Shown one piece after another: positions 48,861-59,700 of a DNA stretch of 64,000 nt. Position 1 is the stretch's first letter. Each line of letters opens with the position of its first letter. The position numbers were made by a program, and so were the translations under genes. The notes under the pieces are model-generated. The model was not told the DNA's origin and searched no databases. It saw only the letters and a program-made list of their open reading frames with translations. Source of the DNA: Excoecaria cochinchinensis (Eukaryota > Streptophyta > Magnoliopsida > Malpighiales > Euphorbiaceae); the NCBI GenBank assembly GCA_947683425.1, contig CANTUQ010000070.1:9503501-9567500 (forward strand), given 5' to 3'.

Positions 48861-49126
48861 CTCCCTCCGTTCTTTATTATCTGTCACTTTTGAGTAAAAT
48901 CCAAATTTTATTTATCTGTCACTTTTATATTTACAATGCAATTTAATTTTTTCTTTCCAATTTAATTTTTATTTTCAATAAAAATTGACCAATTAGATTC
49001 ATTTTTTAAATTAAATCACTCAATATGCATTGAATTATTCAATTTTTTTCTAAATTCAAAACTAATTAATGTTTCTTAATTCTAATGAAAATAACAAAAG
49101 TGACAATTATAAAAGAATGGAGGGAG
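48861..49126. mobile_element. Intact Stowaway-like MITE
   Basis: The 266-bp element is flanked by TA on both sides (48859-48860, 49127-49128). The left end reads CTCCCTCCGTTCTTTATTAT and the reversed right end CTCCCTCCATTCTTTTATAA. Both continue to TGTCACTTTTG, giving TIRs of about 32 bp. It has no coding capacity. TA target and CTCCCTCCGT termini are the signature of Stowaway (Tc1/mariner) MITEs. Confidence 0.9.
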
Positions 49127-49628
49127 TAATAAATACCATTTGCATGTAATTTCGATTTTTTTTTTCCATAAATCTAAATCCTATATCTAAAAAATTTAAA
49201 CTCTGAATTCTAAACCATAAAACTTAAAAATCTTAAAAAAAAAATTCTATTAATAATTGTTAAATTCTAAGACTGTACAATCTTAATTCTAACGATATAA
49301 TAAAAAAAAAATTAAAAATGTAAAGAGAATTTTAGATAGCTTATAAATTTTAAATAATATTTTTTATATTATTTTAAAAATAATAAATATTAGTGTCAGA
49401 CAATTCATTATAATATTTAGACAAATAATTGAAATTGAAACCCACAGCTTATTAACTACACCTTAAAAGAGTGTCCCTGGGGCACAAGTTATCTCATCCC
49501 ATATTGTTCTTATTCTTCAAATGACTCCATTAAAAATTTCATTTGTCTACAGAATCTCTGCTTAGCGAAAAGCTTGGAGTACTAAAACTCAAAAGTTTAA
49601 GAAATTAATCATCCATCTCTATTTTACG

Positions 49629-49955
49629 TTAAGTGTTTTTTTTTTTTAAGTAAAATTTAAATTTTATTTATTTTTTATTTTTTTGACTTTTAATAAAATT
49701 TATTTTTTTTAATTTATTTTTTTTAATATAAATTGACTTATTTAAAATTAATTAAATTTAAATTTATGTATAAAATCGCTCAATTTTATTTTAAATTTAA
49801 GTTTAATTAATAACTTATTAATTCTGATAAAAACAATAAAAATATCGTATATAACAAAATTGAAAGAGTAAAAATTAAATTTATACGTTAAATCACTTAA
49901 TTTTATTTTAAATTTAAGTATAATTAATAATTTTTTAATTTTAATAAAAAATGTC
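49629..49955. mobile_element. Degenerate Stowaway-like copy with duplicated 3' part
   Basis: It shares with the 1293 and 48861 copies the run AAATTTAAATTTTATTTATT and a later TAAATCACTCAATTTTATTTTAAATTTAAG-type block. That block occurs twice here, around 49765 and 49885, so the 3' part is partially duplicated. The terminal CTCCCTCC ends are lost. The LSM3 promoter begins immediately after it. Confidence 0.5.
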
Positions 49956-49985
49956 ACGAACTGTGGGATTAAAGGTTAACGTTAT

Positions 49986-49991
49986 TATAAA
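49986..49991 (+). promoter_or_regulatory. TATA-like box upstream of LSM3
   Basis: A TATAAA lies 164 bp before the LSM3 start codon, in TTATTATAAAAG. It is a plausible core promoter given the short distance; it is not confirmed. Confidence 0.35.
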
Positions 49992-50035
49992 AGTAATAGA
50001 AACAAAAAAGGATAAAACTAAAAAGTCCCTGCTAG

Positions 50036-50112
50036 TCGGGTTGTACTCGAACCCACTACATTCGGGTCTTAATCAAATAGCAAAACAGGTAAAAGCCTAG
50101 AGCCTCGATTGA
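50036..50112 (-). other. tRNA-like T-arm/B-box segment in the LSM3 leader
   Basis: On the minus strand GTGGGTTCGAGTACAACCC forms a T-arm-like stem with a near-consensus B box (GGTTCGA), preceded by TTTGATTAAGACCCGAATG. The other cloverleaf arms are not convincing, so this is a tRNA-derived relic or SINE piece. It would lie in the 5' UTR or promoter of LSM3, in antisense. Confidence 0.35.
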
Positions 50113-50154
50113 GGGAAAACAGACCGAACTTTTTTATTTGGTAACAGAGAAAGA

Positions 50155-52648
50155 ATGGCAAGCGAAGAAGAGAGCGCAGTGAAAGAGCCTTTGGATCTCA
50201 TCAGACTCAGCCTTGATGAACGTATTTATGTCAAGCTCCGCTCCGAACGTGAACTCCGCGGCAAACTCCATGTCAGTTTCTCATTACTTCACTCTCCCCT
50301 TCTCTATTTATCCAATTTTGTATATGCGATTGGGTTTTTCCATTGTTCTTTGTTCATATTGCGAGAAACCCAGATGCACAATTGAGTTGTTTCTGTATTC
50401 TTTTATCCACAAAAGACTCACGTGATTATTTATAGCTTTGCATTTTTGTAAAGGGTTTTGAGGTTTATCTTGTTTTATCTACATGACTTAATTTGGGTTT
50501 TTGAGGAGTTATTGGCTTTCAGTTTGTCAAAAAATGAGATATTGTTATCTTAAGTTTGTATAGCAAAAGGTTGTTGTTTGGGACAGGAGGGTCTAGAAAT
50601 GGTTCTATTTTTCTCTGTGGTACCAGTAATTTCCTGGGCTAGCATTATGGGAAATGGTTCTCATTCCCACTTGAAGATAATTAAGGGTTGATTTATTTGT
50701 CCTTTTTAGCTTCTTTTCTTAAAGCTGATGATTGTGGTAGACAAATGTGCCTATTAATTTCTATTTAAGTTCTAATCTGTTATGACTTTATAGAATTAAC
50801 TGTTTAATAGATTGTTAGTGTTGATACGACATATTATTATGTTGGATAGCTTTAGTATACCTTGGATGTTTGAGGTGTTGAATAAAACAATTTTCTATAT
50901 ATGTTGGTCTGATATTCTGTGCTGTCTACTGCAAATGCATGAGATGGTTTCTGAATTTTCATACTTGTTTTTAGAGCATGAAGAGTCTCTGCATTTCATC
51001 AGCATGCAAAGGTGGTATTCTTAACCCGATATTGCTGATAATTTATGCAAGAAAAATGTTGATGGAAATTTGTTCCCCCTAAAATGTGATTGTTTGTATT
51101 TCTCAATTTAAATCTTTAGCTCTCACTTCTGGCTGCCACACATGGCTTTGCAGGCTTATGATCAGCATCTGAATATGATTCTTGGGGATGTTGAAGAAAT
51201 TGTTACCACCGTAGAAATTGATGATGAAACTTATGAAGAGATTGTTAGGGTACGTTATGGTGTAAATATATTATCATATATTTTTTTTCTTCTTATTCTT
51301 ATTTTTATTATTAACTTGTTCACATTTTCAAATATTTGCTGGGAATGTGGGACTCATCTAGATGCATATAGTGGAATTTTGGTTGTTTGGGTGGGGATTC
51401 TAGAGACTTGCTAGTTGTTTACGGAGATAGATCCTCATGTGGAATTAAGTTATCGAAGAGGAATAGTTTTTCTTGCTTCACCTGCAGTTATTGGAGAGTT
51501 GTATCGCGTATGCGGTGCCTCCAAACAATGTGGAATTCATAAAAGGTGGATATAAATTAAATACTAACTAAGAAGTATTGCTGTAGACCTATGGATGGCT
51601 ATAACAGCACCTTCCCTTCATTGTAATGCTTGGATATTATGGAGAACTTTTAAAATTTTACCCATTTAAGGAAGCTTGGAAGTGCAAATTCAAGATAAAA
51701 CATATTGGAACTGCTCTAAAAATAAAAATAAAAATAAAAAAGAAGGATTGATCTAGTGGAAAAATGGATAAACCTAGAAAAATATAGGTTAAGGGCAATT
51801 TTTGCCACTATAGTCTTTGTACCAGTTAGAAAATGTCCCTAATATTGTTTTTGGTTAGTTTTTGCAACTGAAAATATCATAATGGTCAATTTTTATCCCT
51901 TTCTTGGATATAAATCCCAGTTAGTTAATGAAATAGAAGGCATCCAATAAAAAATGACAGATCATTGATTGTGTGGGTCAAATCATAGACATGTAGCATA
52001 TGTCAAAATTAGGCACTTTTTGTCATCTTTTCATTTTAATATATTCCACGTGTCAATTATTTGATCCATGCAGGCAGTGATTTGTCATATTTTCATCAGC
52101 TGCCTTTTATTCCATTAGGTGATTGGATAAAAACTGATCATTTTGGTATATGTTTTAGTGGCAAAAGCTAGCAAATAAATAAATAAATAAAAATCATTTG
52201 GAGGCATTTTCTGACTGGTAGGAAAATAATAGGGGCAAAAACTGACCTTAACCCAAAAGATATGCTCATGTTATCTAATATATAATTTAGATATATAGTT
52301 GAATGCTGCTTTCACATCCTGCATGTGCATTGAGGGGAGTGAGTACTTATGTCATGTTAGAAGACTTCAAGTCCGCAACGGTTTGAATCAGCTATGATTC
52401 GAAAGATTGAATTCCTGTTCGAACTGGTTGATAATGGCGTTTTCTTCTCCTAGACAAATTGGATGACATTTTAGCAATCCAAGGAAAAAGGAAAAGTTTT
52501 TTTTTTGTTTTGTTTTTGCTTTTTTTTTAAGCTGTACCTTACCCTTTTGAATGTTTGTTGATTGCAGACAACCAGGCGCACGGTTCCTTTTCTCTTTGTT
52601 AGAGGAGATGGTGTCATATTAGTCTCACCCCCATTGAGAACAACTTGA
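50155..52648 (+). CDS. LSM3: U6 snRNA-associated Sm-like protein LSm3
   Basis: Three exons (50155-50271, 51154-51249, 52568-52648) total 294 nt and encode 97 aa, the usual length of plant LSM3. All junctions are in phase with GT/AG borders. The protein is one Sm fold. Sm1 covers about residues 15-60 (DLIRLSLDERIYVKLRSERE, then LRGKLHAYDQHLNMILGDVEE) with the Asp-x-His-x-Asn loop DQHLN. Sm2 is the C-terminal VRGDGVILVSPP, carrying the RGD-type RNA-contacting motif. LSm3 belongs to both heptameric rings: cytoplasmic LSm1-7, which promotes decapping and 5'-3' decay, and nuclear LSm2-8, which binds the U6 snRNA 3' tail for splicing. The start is the first ATG after a leader with no other ATG nearby. 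The second intron (1318 bp) carries a MITE. The gene converges with SEC5. Confidence 0.95.
51786..52254. mobile_element. MITE with long TIRs in LSM3 intron 2
   Basis: The left end reads AGGTTAAGGGCAATTTTTGC and the reversed right end GGGTTAAGGTCAGTTTTTGC. Similarity continues about 130 bp inward (TACCAGTTAGAAAATG against TACCAGTCAGAAAATG). Flanks GAAAAATAT and AAAAGATAT match at 7 of 9 positions, consistent with a worn Mutator-type 9-bp duplication. The element is about 469 bp and non-coding. Confidence 0.75.
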
Positions 52649-53700
52649 TTAGGAGGATGAAGTTCCAAGATGCAGTGTTCAGTGAGCATTTGCCTCAGTT
52701 CACATTCTGTTCTTCTTTGGTGATAAATCTGTATCTGCAAATCTACTCAAGCATAATTGTGTATCAAATTAATGGCATTGTTCATGAGGCTGGAGAACCT
52801 AGAATAGCCCAGATTTTTAGACCATTATGTAACCTGTCCCATCTGGTGAATTTGGATAGATTTTAATGGATGCTTTTGAATCCAACTGTTTTGAGGGACT
52901 ATCTGTATAATGAACAAAAAATGGAAAAACCTCTTACGTGCCTAATCAATCTTTTTCAAAATTAAACAAATTTTGGTTCCGCATATGAAATAAGTTGGTA
53001 CGCCATTGCCATTTATATATAGGGTGGTTTGGTGAAGGAGAACTGAGGAAACGTTCATTTTATTTTATCCAATGACGTACCTATGGCCTACACATACATC
53101 CATGTTATTTTTATCCTTTTAAGAAAATCCTCCCTGAACAATCGTTTTGAATTTAGGGAAGCAAGGGGATCGTTTAGGCTGTAGAATTCAAGTCCTCATC
53201 GTTTTCTTAACCGTTGATATAGAATATCTAGGGCTGACAGTTGATGTGGGAGTTTAGAAGCATCACCAGACGTGGTACTAAACAAATGAACATCTCATTC
53301 TCATTGGACTCTTATTTGTTACCAGTTCAAAACTATAATTGCGAATTCACATGAATGAATTTTGAGAACTTCAAGAATCATGAAGAAGCATTCCATTAGA
53401 AAAATAAAATATATATATAAAAAAAAAACCTATTAACACTTCTGTAGAAATTGTACCATTCCAGGTGTCTGCCTCACCAATACTGACCCAGCAACCAGAA
53501 CAAAATAGCGGGGCAGAGAGAGGGGAGAGGAAGAAGATAAATAAAAAGAAAGAAAAGAGACAAGCTTGCAAGGAACTTGAATGAAAAAGAATAAGACTTT
53601 CATTCAACTGGATAGGCCACAACTATGGCTACGATACAACAATTGCACATACAGATGGAAAAATTGGGAAAACAAAACTTGGTGATTGCTATATAACCGA
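52649..53700. other. Convergent intergenic region between LSM3 and SEC5
   Basis: About 1.05 kb separates the two stop codons and must hold both 3' UTRs. No clear domain, RNA or transposon signature was found, apart from A/T and GA-rich stretches around 53400-53560. Confidence 0.6.
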
Positions 53701-56700
53701 TTATCGACGTCTATTTCGATTGTAAGTTGGGGATCCTACTGCTTGTGTGCCTCTGTAGTTTCTGCTGGGTGAATCCATTGGTCCTCGGAAGCCATAAGCA
53801 GCTTTAGCTGATTCTGGGGCAGAGTCCAAGGGAATTGACTCAACAAAACATGCTGTATTCATTCGAGTTCTCTCAAGTTCTGCTTGAAGGAACTCAGAGC
53901 TGCACTGCTGGGCAAAAGCCTGAAGTATAACCAAAACATTTTGACATGACATTAGGAAGTCAAAGTGAAGCAATGAAAAATTTCATCTCACTATCATCAC
54001 CAGATGCTATCAATTAAAAAACTGTAGAATCAAATTGTTAGTTTCCCATAAAAGGATTCCAGATGCTGTTTCGTTGAAATGCAAAATTCACCGCACTTAG
54101 TGTTGGAGCTTTTAGAAATCGATATATTTACTTGCTAAAGCACAAGTCTCTACTCTCTAGGCATACTATTTAAACGTAGATGAATATAATTCTTACAATC
54201 AGGTCATCTGGAGAGGCCATCATCCCCAACTGCCTGTCGTCAACTGCATCTTCACTCCCACGAGTTGATCTCCGCTGATGCCCTGGATTTTCAACAGCTT
54301 CAGCAACATTCTCAGTTGCTTTTTCTAACAGAACACCTTGTAAGGACTTGAATGACTCCCTAGCATCAGGTGTGAAATATGGGTTCAATATAGTCTCGAA
54401 ATACTCAAGCTGCAGAAAACACATTAAAACAATTAAACAATGAACTAGTTGAACAAAAAATTATTTGAACAGTTATACTAGTAATATCTTCAAGTGAAAG
54501 TGCTGAAGCCTGCAGATGAAGAAAATAGATCCAAGATATGTCCTAAAGTTTTATCTTCAAAAATAAAAATTTCACGTAAATGTAGTATAATTTATCAATA
54601 TTTTCCTTTTATTGTCCCCTCAAGAACATCCAATAAATATTTTCCTTCCCTCCCTTCCCAACACCCCGAAGGGGAGAGTGAAGTGCTGTTTGTCCCTTTC
54701 AAGTATATATGCTCCCAAATATTAAAATATACGAATACAAACACATAACAGCTTCTCAAATAATGTAAGAATTCGCTCCTGGGGGAGCTTAGAAACAATT
54801 CCCAAATATCATATAAAATGAATGCATCTATTTATGACATGAATGTGAACACAAACAGACAGTTCAATTCTATAACTCATCAGAGGAAAAGAAAGAATGT
54901 ACTCCACCTCAAGCATGAGCTGACAGAAACCATTTGCATCAAGTGACCTAAGATCTTTACTTTTGTTTTCATTAAAAAGGCTTAGAAAAGTATCAATTAG
55001 ACCTTCCACAAGAATGCCAAGAGTCCTATCCAGTAGAGGCTTAGCACCAGCAAAGACCTATAACAAAGAAGTTTGAATAAATGGGGATCATGTCAAAGAT
55101 GGAGAATTAAAGGTGGAGAAATGCATAACTACTGCCCACATGAGGAACTGCTCCTTGAAAGATTGTTAGATCAAACAATACAATAACATACTGATATATA
55201 CAATCATTGACACACTTAATAGGGGGTGATTTCATTGGAAGCATATTTATTTATTGTTGACAGATATATTTAGTTCCTAATTTGTAGAGATTTGATATTA
55301 TTGCCTTTCTTATATCTTTCTTAGTTAGGCTTAAATTCTTCTGAATAAATATCTAAGTAAATTGATTGTTCATATAGAAGAAAGTAATCAAAAACTTCCT
55401 CAAAATCTCTAGGTATCATAGCCTTGTGCTTTTATTTTGGAGATCAAGTTTCCTTTCTCCTGCACTTGGGTTCGTTCCAGTATATTGTTTTCAGCAAGTC
55501 TCAAGGGGTTGAGTTTTACTCCCTCTATTGACACCGGCCCAATAAAAAGAAAGCCCAGGCTTTGTTCGGCTGTTATCCGGAGTTTCGCCGTCAATCGCCG
55601 CCACACGTGGCCCATGCACCAGGAGAAGCTGTCGGAGTTACTATTAACACTCCGGCGAGTGACGTGCGTACAATTTTTTCCGGCCACCATCCGATCCCGA
55701 TTCTTTTTTCGATCTTCTTGCTAGCATTTTTCAACCTTGTTTGGGGGTTTTCCGGCCTTGATCTGTCATCTCGGTTTTTTGGATTTCCTCTCCAGGTTCT
55801 CTGTTCGGTTTGTGATTTTTGTTTTCCTGTCCAAGCAATATTGTTTTGCTACTATGATGGACAATAAGACAGTTAATTTATCTAAGAGGAGAGAAAATTC
55901 CACTGCCTTTTCATCCAACATTATAAAATTAGATAAGTCATTTTCTCTAAATCATAATACATGAATTGTACATTCTGGTGCAAACAATCATTTGGCATGT
56001 CTTTCAAGAGCTTTTATTTCTTATTTTCCAACTAAAAAAGGAGATAATGTTTGAACAACAAATGAGTCTCTTACTCTGATATCTAGAACAAGTTCCATTG
56101 ACTATACTTCAACCATTAAACTCTGTTTTGTTTCCATAACTAATTCTCTTAACAGCAAAGTTAAATTTTTTTCTTACACATTGTATTTTTAGGACCTTAA
56201 AACAGGAGAGAGAATTGGCACCGGTAGGTTGCAAGATGACTTATATATATTGGACAACAATAGCAGGCTAGTTTCCGTAAAAAGCAAGCTTTTTGGGGGG
56301 AGAGTAATGATGTTAATTAAGAAATCATTCAATGGCATAGACAGTTAAGCTATTCATCATTTTTTGTTTTGGAAAAATTATATCCTAATCTGTTTAAGAA
56401 TGCTAAATTTCATTCTTTGGTTTGTAATGCGTGTGAACTTGCTAAACACACTAGGAGTTCTTATCCATTGAGTAATAATAGAAGTTTTGTTCCCTTTACT
56501 ATCATCCATTCTGATGTTTGGGAACCTACTAAAAATACTTCATTATCGAATAGTCGGTGGTTTGTTGCATTCATTGATTGTTGTCCTAGAATTACTTGGG
56601 TGTATCTGATAAAAGCAAAGAGTGATGTGTTTTCTTATTTTTAATATTTTCATAAAATGGTTTCTACTTAGTTTAATGCTAAAGTAAAAATTTTGAGAAT

Positions 56701-59700
56701 AAAATACAAGAATACTAGATTTGATATTTACTTGCAGTACAATGGAAAAATACATCAAACTAGTTGTTCTTACACAGGAGCACAAAATAGAGTAGCTGAA
56801 TGGAAAAATAGGCATATGTTGGAAGTGACTAGATCTCTTATGTTTATTATAAATCTCCCAAGGCCTTAATGAGAAATGCAATTTTAGCAACTGCTTATCT
56901 TATCAATAAAATGTCTCTCAAAACTCTGAACTTTAAAAGTCTTTTTAGAAGTGTTATAAGGAAAAAATACTTATAATGTTCCCCTAAAGGAATTTGGGTG
57001 TATTTGTTTTGCTCATACTAGGAATGTTAGCAAACTGGATCCGAGGGCTCTTAAATGTGTGTTTATTGGATATTTTCAACGTAGAAAAGTTATAAATGTT
57101 ATCATCCTCCATCTAGAAAGTAGTTTGGTAGTATAGATGTGACTTTTAGAGAAAATGAACCTTATTTTGGTACTATCCAATCACCTCTTCAGGGAAAGAG
57201 TAATGAGAGAGAAGAGGTAGTACCTATTATAACTCTCGATAACTTTACCATAGGGGAGAGTTACGCGAGGGAACAACTTCAGGAGGAGACTATTGGAGTC
57301 AAGAGGAGACTACTGTCTAGGGTGAGACTATTGGACGTTAGGATAAACCTGATTTCATGAGATATTCGAGGAGAAAAAGGACAGAAAAAGCCATCATGCA
57401 ACCTACCCTATATCAAGAATCCTCTTCTTCTGGTCAGTCATCTTTAAAGTCTGATTCCACTGATAATTTGGACATACTTATTGCTCATAGAAAAAGGGTT
57501 AGGTCTTGTATCAAAAATACTCTAACTTTGTTTCCTTATCCCCCTCCTATAGAGCATTTGCCCTGTCTATTTCTTCTATATCTATTCCACGAGATTGGAG
57601 GAAAGTTTTTGTAGATCCTAAGTGGAAGTAAACTATGATTGAAGAAATGAAGGGTTTGTCCAAAAATGAGATTTAGGAACTAGTTACTTCTCCACCAAAC
57701 AAGAAATTGGTTGGTTGCAATTTCTTCAATTATGCATGATCCACAGGATTCTCACATATAAGTTGTCTTCTGCATTTTGCAGTATTTGAAGTTTGTCCCA
57801 GGGAAAAGTCTTCTTTTATCCAAACATGGTCACCTCCAAATAAAAGCCTTTACAGATGGCGATTGGGCTGGATCTCTCGATGATGATAAATCTACATCCG
57901 GCTATTGTACGCTTGTAGGAGGAAACATAGTTACTTGAAGAAAGAAGGAAGAAGCAAAGTGTAGTTGTTAGATCGAGTGTTGAAGCAGAATACATGGCTA
58001 TGGCTTAAGGTGTCTGTAAACTTTTTTGGCTGGAAAAGCTATTAGAAGAATTGAGACTGTTTGAAAAAATGAGACTATCAGCATGACCGAACAAAACACA
58101 TTGAAATTGATTGGCATTCATCAAGGAAAAGCTTACAAATGGTGCCTTGAGTTTGTTTCATATGTCATCAGAAAAACAACTAGCTGATGTGTTTACAAAA
58201 AAACTCAAAAATTGGACCTTTCATGCCTTGGTATGCAAGTTAGGCATGTGCGATATTTTTGCACCAATTTGAGGAGAAGTATTGACAGACATATTTAGTT
58301 CCTAATTTGTATAGATTTGATATTATTGCCTTTCTTGTATTTTTCCTGGTTAGACTTAAATTCTTCTGTATAAATATCTATGTAAATTGATTGTTAATAT
58401 AAAAGAAAGTAATAAAAAACTTCCCCAAAATCTTCAATTATGTACCTCTGAATGCGCGGAAACAAGAGTGTGTAATAACTCCACTGCTGCATCACGTACA
58501 CCCTACAAAAGAGTTGTCTTTTTTTATTTTATAATACAATCATAAAATTCAGAAAGGATATAAAGAAAATAAAAATGGAAATCACTAAAATATCACTTTG
58601 ACTGCAGGGGCAGCTCCCCATTGAACGCCAGCATTTAGCAAATAGTTTGTAGCTGCTGTTCTGATCATATTTGCCTGGCAAGATGACACAGAATTTCTTA
58701 AACACGATACAATAAAGGGAAAAAAAATTGAGTGTATCTTTGCATTTCATCAGCCTCGAGCACAACAGAAAACATTATGCATTACACAGTTCCTATAACA
58801 CTAGATTATTGACATGAAAAATTTGTTCAAGCAGCAAGATGCTACACATTCAACTACTGAATCTCTGATGCTGAACAGTCACACCCACCCCAAAAACATG
58901 TGATGTTTTGTCCTTGTTTGACTCAAAATGAATTTACACTCAGCTCCAATAGAGCCACTTCTTTCTTTTGTGGATGAATAATTACCACTTACAGAAAGAG
59001 AGAAACATAAAGTTGGTTCTTAGTAAATGTCAAGCCTACTACTTTATTGCAAATATTTGGGTAAGAAAAAAGAAAGCAGCAGTCAAGACTTTCAGAAAAG
59101 TTTTTACTTGTTTTTGATAGGAAAACCATCCAATGCACCCACAAAAACTCCTACTATGTTTAAATGTTCCTATAATTAACCACCTCTAAAGAAGTCCTTA
59201 TCCTAGGTTGCCTACATGTACTTATGCATGTGAACAAATTTACAATGGGAACTAAAGAAGCATGTTATTCCATACCTTAGCAAAAGTATATTGGGCAACA
59301 ACCTTTTCTTCGAGACCGGAGAAGGACATTACTAGGTCTTGTATGTCACTATCCTCTTCATCTTTTTCCCTGCAGTTAAAGATACAATATAAAATAGCAT
59401 TCATCTGCAGGTCGATTATGAAGACACACATTCATGTCTAGGCATACATGGCAAAAGTACGATCCAAACTGAAGTAGCTTGGATGATATCACGACGTCTT
59501 AGAAAAAAAAAAACCCATCTATATGGCTTAATGAAGCAAAAGCATATTCCTTTAGAACCAATGCAACCAAATTACATGGCCTAATTTGTTTACATCTAGT
59601 ATACTTGATCTATAATGTACATATACCAAATATGAAAATTGAAGGCAAGCAATGTTAATCTCCACTTGCTCACGTGTCAGGACTTCCTCCAACTATGGTC

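Larger units (their letters stand above)
55255..58436 (+). mobile_element. Internally deleted Ty1/Copia retrotransposon in a SEC5 intron
   Basis: The element is 3182 bp with 157-bp LTRs, flanked by TTTAT (55250-55254) and ATTAT (58437-58441), a near-perfect 5-bp target duplication. A GC-richer leader (about 55490-55860) follows the primer site. The gag region is reduced to a short frame near 55857. The coding remnants keep Copia order: pre-integrase text (IGTGRLQDDLYILDNN, about 56216), integrase with zinc-finger cysteines and HSDVW motif (56369-56640), and IPRDWRKVFVDPKWK at the start of reverse transcriptase (about 57580). It then jumps near 57725 to the RNase H segment (AFTDGDWAGSLDDDKSTSGY, about 57848). 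The catalytic core of reverse transcriptase is missing, and stops and frameshifts abound. A purine tract GAGGAGAAG precedes the 3' LTR. It is antisense to SEC5 and cannot move on its own. Confidence 0.88.

Noticed and set aside
55437..55964. Several 75-101-codon plus-strand frames
   Set aside because: They fall in the GC-richer untranslated leader of the Copia element and overlap each other in different frames.
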